Assembly: GCA_947487175.1 (NCBI GenBank)
Contig: CANKVM010000014.1
Span: forward strand, 1 to 41,515
DNA from: Flavobacteriales bacterium
GTDB taxonomy: Bacteria > Bacteroidota > Bacteroidia > NS11-12g > UBA955
Reading direction: 5' to 3'
Length of the DNA: 41,515 nt
The translations under genes and the position numbers were made by a program. This document shows, piece after piece, positions 34,887-41,515 of the stretch. The notes below the pieces were generated by a model. That model did not search any database. It worked only from the letters and a program-made list of their open reading frames with translations, and had not been told where the DNA came from. Every line of letters starts with the position of its first letter. Within the stretch, counting starts at the first letter, position 1.

Positions 34887-36580
34887 TTGACTTGGATGTC
34901 ATCAACTTTGGTAAGCATCAAAATATCAATTGAATTCTGAAAATCGGGATCAATATTAATTCCTATACACACAGCATTTTGTTCAATATAGCGTCGGAAT
35001 AGAATAGGCAATTTATTGCCATCGGGTTCTACACATTCAACAATACGATCTAGTCGTTTGAAATCTAAATTAGCAGGATTGCTTAACCAATCTGAAACCA
35101 ATTTATTAGGCTCCTTTTTGTAAGGGAAATAGGCATTAAAATGTTTCAGTAGATCTTTATTGCTGTGGTTTTTTAAAATAAACCCAGTAATAAGTGCCTT
35201 TGTAAATGGGTGGTATGAGTTCGGTAAACTTGTTTGACCCAATACGAATTTTATTTCGTTTGAACTTTGAATATATTTTGTAATTCCCTGCCATAACAGA
35301 AATAATGGAAAAGCTTTTTGTTGGTATTCTTCACGCACAAAAGCCCTACCCAAAATTAACGATTGATTCAGTACTTTTTCAATTTCATTGTTTTTGTGGT
35401 AATAATCGTACATGATTGAGTGGTAATTTTTCTCTTTGTGCAATTTGGTACCGTCGCCGAGTCTGTAGGCACCAACAATTTCTTTATTTTCATCATCCCA
35501 CAAAATCAAATGTGCAAACTGTTCGTCGTATTTGTCTAGATCTCTTTCTTTTCCGGATCCTTCATTTACGGATCTGAATGTGACTTCTCTGAGACGTCCT
35601 ATTTCCAATATTAATTCTGGAGACTCATTGTAGGTGGTTAAAAAAACTTGATAATTTCCCTTGGTAATCAAAGGTGAATTGAGCATTAAAATTTCAGATT
35701 CAATTTGTTGTGTATTTCTTTTTTCTGCAATGTTTACTAGAGTTGTTTTTTTAGCTAGTTTAAATCGATTTTTGGTTTTATTGACTAGTGAAATGCTCAT
35801 TAATTTAACCTTTGTTTCCAAATCATTGAGCAAAGCTTCATTGCCGTTAATTCTGCAAGGTTTTCCTATGAAAGAATAAATAGGTCGGCGACGTTTTTTA
35901 AGTCCCTCACGCGGGTATAATGCGGATTTGAATGCAGGATGAATTTTGCCTAATTGATAAAATAATGCGCTGTTTTTTCCTGCAATTGCCCAAGGTAAAA
36001 TGGCGCCTTTATGTTTTAAAATAATTTTTTTAGCGGTTGGATGCCAAAATTGTTCTGATGTTTCTTTCTTCTTGAAATCATAATCGGCAACATCTCCTGC
36101 TGGGAAAAGAATGATGCAATGTCCCTCATCAAGCCAATGTAAAATTGTCCTTATTTGAGATGAGTTTTGAGCCTTTGCTTCAGCATTTTCATAAGGATCA
36201 ACGGGTATTGTAAACGGTTTAATTGGGTCAACTTTGTATGTTAACTCATTTGCAACAATTTTAACATCTTGTCTTACTTTAAGCACCTGGTCAAGAATAA
36301 GTAATCCGTCTGGTATTCCAGTTGGGTGGTTAGCTATAATTAACAATGATTCGGTTGCGGGTATTCGTTCGAGTTGATTATTTGGAATGATGTGTTTGAT
36401 TCTGGAGTTTCTCTTATAGGCAGCAAGGAATTGTTTTGCAGTAAGGCTCTTTACCCTATCGTAAAATTTATTTGCCTTTTTCCACCCGAGAATATTGGAA
36501 ATGATATTAAATGAAAAATCATTCGTTAACAAAGTTTTATTAACGATTTTAACGATTTCTCGTTTTTCAATGAATGCCAT
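34883..36580 (-). CDS. Bifunctional acyltransferase, OlsF-like (aminolipid synthesis)
   Basis: A 565-residue two-domain protein. The N-terminal domain (about 50-270) is a PlsC/LPLAT-type acyltransferase with NHPTGIPDG as the H-x(4-5)-D motif and LFPAGDVAD as the second block. The C-terminal domain (about 305-565) is a GNAT-like N-acyltransferase of the hemolysin/OlsB type (GRLREVTFRSVNEGSGKERDLDKYDE, then GAYRLGDG). This order matches OlsF, reported to acylate ornithine first on the amine and then on the hydroxyl, giving ornithine or glycine lipids. Substrate here is unproven. It is a single gene, convergent with 34155, divergent from 36742. Confidence 0.85.
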   Translation of the reverse strand: MAFIEKREIVKIVNKTLLTNDFSFNIISNILGWKKANKFYDRVKSLTAKQFLAAYKRNSRIKHIIPNNQLERIPATESLLIIANHPTGIPDGLLILDQVLKVRQDVKIVANELTYKVDPIKPFTIPVDPYENAEAKAQNSSQIRTILHWLDEGHCIILFPAGDVADYDFKKKETSEQFWHPTAKKIILKHKGAILPWAIAGKNSALFYQLGKIHPAFKSALYPREGLKKRRRPIYSFIGKPCRINGNEALLNDLETKVKLMSISLVNKTKNRFKLAKKTTLVNIAEKRNTQQIESEILMLNSPLITKGNYQVFLTTYNESPELILEIGRLREVTFRSVNEGSGKERDLDKYDEQFAHLILWDDENKEIVGAYRLGDGTKLHKEKNYHSIMYDYYHKNNEIEKVLNQSLILGRAFVREEYQQKAFPLFLLWQGITKYIQSSNEIKFVLGQTSLPNSYHPFTKALITGFILKNHSNKDLLKHFNAYFPYKKEPNKLVSDWLSNPANLDFKRLDRIVECVEPDGNKLPILFRRYIEQNAVCIGINIDPDFQNSIDILMLTKVDDIQVN

Positions 36581-36741
36581 GTTGTAAAATAACTACTGCA
36601 ATGTTAGCCCAATTCGACTATTTGGTTAATTGATTGTTAACTTTAGGAAAAAACTTAATAATCTGTTTATGCTGCTACACTTATTAAAAGGTGGGTATTT
36701 TGATAAAATACTTTTTCATTGTATCTTCCCCAAACTTTTTT

Positions 36742-39690
36742 ATGGTAAGAAAAATACTTTTATTAACCCTATGTTTTCTAACAATTAATTTCTCAAACGC
36801 TCAGACTGCTCGAGATGTTGCTGTTGAAACTTATGCCGAAGCAAAAGTTGGTGGTGGCGTTTATATCAAATGGATTCCAGATAATACAGCAGTAAAATAT
36901 TATGTTTTTAAACGATTTGGTCCAAGAATGGATTGGTTGTTGTTAGATTCAGTAAGTGGATCTGTAAATAGTTATTTAGACAAGGGATTATTGGTTGGTC
37001 AAGTTGCTGAATACCTTGTTTCAAAAAGCAAAAAAACTTTCGCGTTTTTTGCAAATGGTTATATGCTAACTGGATATGAAGTTGCGCCTAAATTAAATTT
37101 GGGGAAGGTTTTGATGGTTATAGATTCAAATTATTCTGTTCCGTTAAAATCTAAAATTGCGGAATACAAGGATCAATTAACCCGTGAAGGATATACAGTG
37201 GTTTCAAAAGTTGTTTTAAGAACAGAAAAAGTGAGTAGTATCAAATCATGGATTTCTGGCCAATGGCAATCTGATTCTTTCAATATTAAATCTATCTTTT
37301 TATTGGGGCATGTTCCAGTTCCTTACAGTGGAAATTACAGACCAGATGGACAGACAGAGCATACTGGAGCTTGGCCCGCGGATCTGTATTATGGGAATTT
37401 CTACTCAAATTGGTCCGACAATTCAGTAAACAATACCCAAGCTACCAGAAGTGAAAATCAAAATATCCCTTCAGATGGTAAATTTGATATTAGTAGTGTT
37501 AACCCGGGAGGAACGGCATTTTCGGCTATCCAGCGCTGCCAAATACCGGTTGGTCGTGTTGATCTTTATGGTATGCCATCTTTTGGCAATGATACTTTCT
37601 TAATAAAGCGCTATTTAAATAAAGCACTTAATTTCAGAAGGGGCGTTTATAAAGCGGCACCAAGAGGTTTGGTGGATGATAATTTTGGATATTTTGGAAG
37701 TGAAGCATTTGCTTCTGGAGGATTTAGAAATTTCTCTGTACACTTTAAAGATTCTGTTTTTGAACGTGATTACAGAACGAGCATGTCTAAAAACTCTTAT
37801 TTAATGAGTTATGGTTGTGGTACTGGATCATATACTTCTTGTGCTCAGGTTGCTTCTACTTCAACTTTTGCAACTGATAGTTTATTGAATCCTTTCACTA
37901 TGACGTTTGGAAGTTATTTTGGTGATTGGGATAATTCCGATAATTTTTTACGTGCGCCATTGGCCAGCAAAGGCTGGGGATTAGCAAGTGTATGGTCGGG
38001 AAGACCTTATTGGATGTTGCACGAATGTGCCCTTGGTTTGACTTTAGGTCAAGCAACATTAACAACCGTAAATTCATATTATTATTATAATGCCGCTGGA
38101 TTTCAAAGTGGAGTACATACTGCATTGATGGGAGATCCAACGCTTACCTTATATCCTTTGGCATCGTTAAGTAACGTCAAGGCAATAGCGAAATGCACGG
38201 ATAAAGTAAGATTTAGATGGGATTTACACCCAGATAATGTTGATACAGTAGTAGTAGAAGAATTTGTTGGGGGATCATGGAAAATACTTACCAAAACAAT
38301 AGGATCTGATACAAATTTAACATACCGTGCGCCATTGGGAAATCATAAATATTCAATTCGTCCATTAAAATTAATGAAAAGTGCTTCGGGTAGTTGGTGG
38401 CAATACGGAGCACGTCAATATTGCGATGTTAGCGTAAATATTAGGGCAGTTGCCATAGCAATTACATCAACCAAAATAGCTTGTTCTGTTGATTCGGTGA
38501 TTGTTGCCGAATTAAAATTTGGTTCCAATCCAAAGTACAAACGTTCTTGGTATGTAAATGGAAAAATGATACCAGATACAGCAGTATCTTTTAAAAGAAC
38601 CTATGAGACAGGAAATGTTACCGTTTTAATGAAACTAATTACAGATTCTGGATGTATTTATAACGACAGCGTGAAATTTGTGATTAACAGCACACCATCG
38701 GCAAAAACCACACTTCTTACTGCTAAAGATATTTGCTTTAATCAGAAATTCAAGGCAAAAACAAAATCAGCTGGTACCCAAATTTGGACAGTTGGAAAAG
38801 ATACTGTTTCAAGAATTGATTCAGTAGAATATTCAGCAACTGCGCCAGGTAAATATATTATAAAACACAAAATACAGGATGCAAATGGTTGTTTTGATGT
38901 TTCTCAAGATACATTGGTATTTAATGCATTGCCAAATGCGAAGTTTACATCTAATCCAGACACAACGATTTGCGTTGGAAAGTATACTTACACAGCAAAT
39001 GATACAACCAATAGTTTGATATGGAATTGTAAACGAAATGGAACGGGTTCAGATATTATTTATAAGAACCAAAAGTCTGTTGAAATTTTGGCTAACATTT
39101 TTTCTGTGAAATTGATAGCTACAAGTGCTTTTGGTTGCTCAGACTCTTCGCTTAAGGTTGTTAATTTTTATGAAAAACCGAAAATACCGAAAATTATTGT
39201 TGTTAAGTCTGCTAACTACCCTGGTGATACAATTTCAGTGATGGTGAATCCAAATTCGCTCTATCCAAAACCAAATTCTGTGGTTTGGACAAAACCATTC
39301 AATTCTAGTGATTCAATTTTGAAATTTAGGGTTGCGGATACCGGTACCTTGAAGTTTATGGTATATTTTGTTTCTCAACGTGGATGTATTTCAGATACTG
39401 CTTATTACGATCAGTATTTTGGCCTAAGTGGATTGAAGAATTTGGACGCACAAAAGATTATGGCTTATCCAAATCCGAATGCAGGGAAATTCACCTTGTT
39501 GGTTAACGCTCAGGTTGAAAGTCTAAATGTGTTTGATTTGAAGGGACAAAAAATCCAAGCTACTTGGAGCGAGAGTAACTTGAAAAATCAGATTGACGTT
39601 GAGTTAAAAGATGTTCGAAGCGGAATTTATCTCATTCAAGGGCAATATAAAAACGGAATTAAATTTGTTTCAAAATTTGCAATTGAATAA
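36742..39690 (+). CDS. T9SS-exported protein with degenerate gingipain (C25)-like domain
   Basis: A 982-residue secreted protein. The signal peptide (VRKILLLTLCFLTINFSNAQ) fixes the start at 36742. A fibronectin-like stretch precedes a large domain (about 100-460) that resembles peptidase C25: IFLLGHVPVPYSG, PADLYYGNFYSNW, then LMSYGCGTGSYTS and PFTMTFGSYFGDWDNSDN. The gingipain His-Cys pair, 33 residues apart, aligns with C359 and S391 here, so it is probably not a protease. Ig/PKD-like repeats follow (about 480-880). The last 75 residues are the type A sorting domain (IMAYPNPNAGKFTLLV...DVRSGIYLIQGQYKNG), which directs export through the outer membrane and surface attachment. Confidence 0.85.
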   Translation: MVRKILLLTLCFLTINFSNAQTARDVAVETYAEAKVGGGVYIKWIPDNTAVKYYVFKRFGPRMDWLLLDSVSGSVNSYLDKGLLVGQVAEYLVSKSKKTFAFFANGYMLTGYEVAPKLNLGKVLMVIDSNYSVPLKSKIAEYKDQLTREGYTVVSKVVLRTEKVSSIKSWISGQWQSDSFNIKSIFLLGHVPVPYSGNYRPDGQTEHTGAWPADLYYGNFYSNWSDNSVNNTQATRSENQNIPSDGKFDISSVNPGGTAFSAIQRCQIPVGRVDLYGMPSFGNDTFLIKRYLNKALNFRRGVYKAAPRGLVDDNFGYFGSEAFASGGFRNFSVHFKDSVFERDYRTSMSKNSYLMSYGCGTGSYTSCAQVASTSTFATDSLLNPFTMTFGSYFGDWDNSDNFLRAPLASKGWGLASVWSGRPYWMLHECALGLTLGQATLTTVNSYYYYNAAGFQSGVHTALMGDPTLTLYPLASLSNVKAIAKCTDKVRFRWDLHPDNVDTVVVEEFVGGSWKILTKTIGSDTNLTYRAPLGNHKYSIRPLKLMKSASGSWWQYGARQYCDVSVNIRAVAIAITSTKIACSVDSVIVAELKFGSNPKYKRSWYVNGKMIPDTAVSFKRTYETGNVTVLMKLITDSGCIYNDSVKFVINSTPSAKTTLLTAKDICFNQKFKAKTKSAGTQIWTVGKDTVSRIDSVEYSATAPGKYIIKHKIQDANGCFDVSQDTLVFNALPNAKFTSNPDTTICVGKYTYTANDTTNSLIWNCKRNGTGSDIIYKNQKSVEILANIFSVKLIATSAFGCSDSSLKVVNFYEKPKIPKIIVVKSANYPGDTISVMVNPNSLYPKPNSVVWTKPFNSSDSILKFRVADTGTLKFMVYFVSQRGCISDTAYYDQYFGLSGLKNLDAQKIMAYPNPNAGKFTLLVNAQVESLNVFDLKGQKIQATWSESNLKNQIDVELKDVRSGIYLIQGQYKNGIKFVSKFAIE

Positions 39691-39696
39691 TCTATT

Positions 39697-40095
39697 TTGA
39701 ATTGGTTCAAATACATATCCATTTTCTTTTTGTTGTTTGTATCTATTCAATTAGATGCACAGCAACTGAAAAACAGTTCTGGCTCTATTGTTGGATATAT
39801 AGAAAATGGGAGGGTGAAAACCAAATCTGGTTCAATCTGGGGTTACATTGAAGACGGCAGGGTCAAAAATAGTTCAGGAAGTATCATTGGCTATTTTGAT
39901 GATGAGAGAATCAAGAATAGATCTGGTTCAATTATTGGATACTTTGATGGCAATAGGGCCAAGAATAGATCAGGAAGTATTATTGGCTATGTAGATGATG
40001 GGCGGGTGAAAAACAAATCTGGTTCTATCATTGGTTACTATAATTCTGTCAGAAAAATAGAGGTGGCACTCTTCTTTTTCTATTTTTTTTATTAA
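39697..40095 (+). CDS. Secreted 16-residue repeat protein (5-fold beta-flower type)
   Basis: A 132-residue protein with a signal peptide (FKYISIFFLLFVSIQLDAQ) and then six tandem 16-residue repeats of the form GRVKNKSGSIIGYFDD. The end, VRKIEVALFFFYFFY, is aromatic and hydrophobic, a feature I recall from proteins annotated as 5-fold beta-flower. The start is TTG at 39697, six bases after the preceding stop; no ATG is available. The matching 48-bp DNA repeat is visible over 39770-40045. It is probably periplasmic or outer-membrane; function is unknown. It may be co-transcribed with the T9SS cargo gene. Confidence 0.8.
   Translation: MNWFKYISIFFLLFVSIQLDAQQLKNSSGSIVGYIENGRVKTKSGSIWGYIEDGRVKNSSGSIIGYFDDERIKNRSGSIIGYFDGNRAKNRSGSIIGYVDDGRVKNKSGSIIGYYNSVRKIEVALFFFYFFY
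39770..40045 (+). repeat. 48-bp tandem repeat within the beta-flower gene
   Basis: About six imperfect 48-bp units centred on TCTGGTTC-ATT-TTGGATA, in frame with the 16-residue protein repeat. The two units at about 39910 and 39960 are the closest (both contain AAGAATAGATC), suggesting recent duplication; such arrays can change copy number without breaking the frame. Confidence 0.7.
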
Positions 40096-40116
40096 TTCAT
40101 TTGATTGGAATGCTAT

Positions 40117-40132
40117 TGTGACAATTGTCACC
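40117..40132. promoter_or_regulatory. CRP/FNR-type palindrome upstream of the SoxB-like gene
   Basis: Bases 40118-40131, GTGACAATTGTCAC, form a perfect 14-bp palindrome. Read as TGTGA-N6-TCAC it matches the CRP-family consensus except for the last base. It is 96 bases upstream of the ATG at 40228 in an AT-rich gap and has no T tract after it, so it looks like an operator and not a terminator. No regulator gene is in the window. Confidence 0.6.
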
Positions 40133-40227
40133 CAAAATCAATTTATTTTTTATTATTATTGACACATCATTTTAAATTGTTGAATCAAAATACCAACTTT
40201 AGATTATTTTTAAAATAGTCAATTCCT

Positions 40228-41515
40228 ATGAAAAAAGAACACCATCAGAATAATTGTCAGTGCGGATGTAATAACGAAATTACAGAATCAGACAGAAGAA
40301 CTTTTTTAAAACAAGCTTCAACCATGGGGTTGGGATTGGCATTCGGCACTAAAGTTGCCTATGGTCTTTCCAATGATGAATCTACGATTCGTGATATCGA
40401 AAAATCAGAAGCAATTAGAAAAGGCAAAGCGCAACATTTTACAATTCTTCACACAAGCGATATTCATGCACAACTAGATACTCATGATGAGTTTTTTTTA
40501 GAAAATGGAAGTCCTGTTTATAAGAAACGAGGCGGTTTTGCTAGTCTCAAAACCATGATTCGCACTTTGAAATCACAAAATCCATCCAATACCATTGTCA
40601 TTGATGGTGGAGATTGTTTCCAAGGCGGAGGTGTGGCTGCGCTTACCGAAGGTAAAGCAATCATTCCTTTAATGAACAATATTGGCTATGACCTCATGTT
40701 GCCTGGAAACTGGGAAGTTGTTTATGGTAAAGAAATGATGTTGAAAGATCTCGGAGCATATAGTGGCGCTAAAATTTGTGCAAATATGTTCCACAATACC
40801 AAAGATGACTTTGCGGGGGAAATGATATTCCCACCGTATTGGACGAAAAATGTGGCGGGAATCAAAATTGGATTTATTGGTTACAATGATCCATTAACTC
40901 CAAAGCGCCAAAGTCCTGCCTATTCAGAAGGAATAAAATTCACAGATCCTGCCTTAAATGTTGCTAAATATGTTAGGGTTCTGCGTGATTACGAGCAATG
41001 TTCAATGGTGTTTTTAGTTACGCACATGGGTTTAGCGCAACAAGTAGATCTTGCAAACAAAGCCTATGTAGATGGTGTCGATTATATTTTGGGTGCCGAC
41101 ACGCATGAACGCGTAAGAAAACCAATACAAGGAAAATTTTCAAAAGTTACAGAACCAGGTGCTTTTGGATCTTTTGTGTCAAAAATGGACATTGTAGTTG
41201 AAAATGGAATTGTAAAAGAGCACCATTATGCGCTATTAGATGTTGATCCGATTATATATAAACCCGATGCCCAGATGCAGCAACTGGTTAACAAAGCGAA
41301 AGAACCTTTCCAAAAAGAATTGAAAACCGTTATTGGTACCTCTAAAACCACTTTGGTGAGGTATTATGTGATGGAAAATCCTATGGATAATATGATCACG
41401 GATGCCCTCATGTGGAAGTTGAAACCAGATATAGCTCTGTCGAATGGCTTCAGATTTTGTCCGCCACTTGTACCTAACCCTAAAACTGGAATTGCTGAAA
41501 TTACGAACGATTTTT
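40228..41515 (+). CDS. SoxB-like metallophosphoesterase with Tat signal (3'-truncated by window)
   Basis: The frame runs 429 codons to the window edge. Residues 1-20 hold a Cys cluster (NCQCGC). A Tat signal follows with the twin arginines R23-R24 (SDRRTFLKQ) and a hydrophobic stretch, so it is folded before export. The calcineurin-like metal site is present: HTSDIHAQL (D78, H80), IDGGDCFQGG, PGNWEVVYG, LVTHMGL and GADTHER. The NWE form, in place of the NHE of 5'-nucleotidases, and the SNGFRF near the end point to SoxB, the thiosulfohydrolase of the Sox sulfur-oxidation complex. It could also be a related 5'-nucleotidase-like enzyme. Sox partners would lie beyond the window. Confidence 0.75.
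   Translation, partial: MKKEHHQNNCQCGCNNEITESDRRTFLKQASTMGLGLAFGTKVAYGLSNDESTIRDIEKSEAIRKGKAQHFTILHTSDIHAQLDTHDEFFLENGSPVYKKRGGFASLKTMIRTLKSQNPSNTIVIDGGDCFQGGGVAALTEGKAIIPLMNNIGYDLMLPGNWEVVYGKEMMLKDLGAYSGAKICANMFHNTKDDFAGEMIFPPYWTKNVAGIKIGFIGYNDPLTPKRQSPAYSEGIKFTDPALNVAKYVRVLRDYEQCSMVFLVTHMGLAQQVDLANKAYVDGVDYILGADTHERVRKPIQGKFSKVTEPGAFGSFVSKMDIVVENGIVKEHHYALLDVDPIIYKPDAQMQQLVNKAKEPFQKELKTVIGTSKTTLVRYYVMENPMDNMITDALMWKLKPDIALSNGFRFCPPLVPNPKTGIAEITNDF

Noticed and set aside
1-41515. CRISPR arrays, insertion sequences, prophage, tRNA or rRNA genes
   Set aside because: Looked for in all gaps; none seen. The longest stretch without a gene is under 200 bases, behind rpoC.

Overview
The window is AT-rich bacterial chromosome (roughly 36% G+C by eye) from a member of the Bacteroidota. 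The evidence is a Por/type IX secretion sorting domain at the end of a 982-residue secreted protein, promoter cores of the form TAnnTTTG (two of them with a TTTG box 20 bases upstream), and families typical of the phylum: BatA-type vWA protein, Bacteroidota-type dihydroorotase homologue, probable DUF4199 and DUF6787 proteins, a CxxC 'DF..M' zinc-ribbon protein and an OlsF-like double acyltransferase. Gene content is mostly housekeeping. I see no prophage, insertion sequence, CRISPR array, tRNA or rRNA.

Layout. 1-7.6 kb: the 3' part of rpoB, then complete rpoC and a strong terminator. 7.6-9.8 kb: a short 9-nt tandem repeat, a TM2 protein and a convergent ABC exporter. 9.9-15.3 kb: a tight operon of deoxynucleoside kinase, a truncated thioesterase remnant, BatA-like protein, dihydroorotase homologue, DUF4199-like membrane protein and a TrmH-family RNA methyltransferase. 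15.3-18.3 kb: saccharopine dehydrogenase-like enzyme, secreted WD40 protein and Rid protein, closed by a bidirectional terminator. 18.4-23.6 kb, minus strand: XerC/D recombinase, ribosomal protein S21, acyl-CoA dehydrogenase, ComEA-like helix-hairpin-helix protein, alpha-oxoamine synthase and RsmI-like methyltransferase. 23.7-26.2 kb: small membrane protein, Mrp-type Fe-S carrier, NifU-like scaffold and an unrecognised membrane protein. 26.4-31.2 kb: thymidine kinase (minus), then acidic protein, ComEC, enoyl-CoA hydratase and TatD. 31.3-36.6 kb: two glycosyltransferases, a zinc-ribbon protein and a bifunctional acyltransferase. 36.7-41.5 kb: a gingipain-fold-like T9SS cargo, a beta-flower repeat protein, and a SoxB-like metallophosphatase cut by the window end.

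Functional themes: transcription and translation (rpoBC, rpsU, RNA methyltransferases), nucleotide salvage (dNK, tdk), Fe-S assembly (mrp, nifU), fatty-acid oxidation, natural transformation (ComEC and a ComEA-like protein), and Bacteroidota envelope lipids (alpha-oxoamine synthase, OlsF-like enzyme).

Most unusual signals. First, the octamer TGAGGGAY occurs 19 times by hand count, on both strands, in five codon registers and always inside genes, against about 1.4 expected from base composition. Second, a composite intergenic element, made of mini-hairpins with pair-preserving changes followed by exactly four 9-nt units, fills two separate gaps between convergent genes almost stop codon to stop codon; a third copy of the 9-nt part lies behind rpoC. 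Third, many genes start only 3-7 bases after a TAnnTTTG-like core, which suggests leaderless mRNAs.
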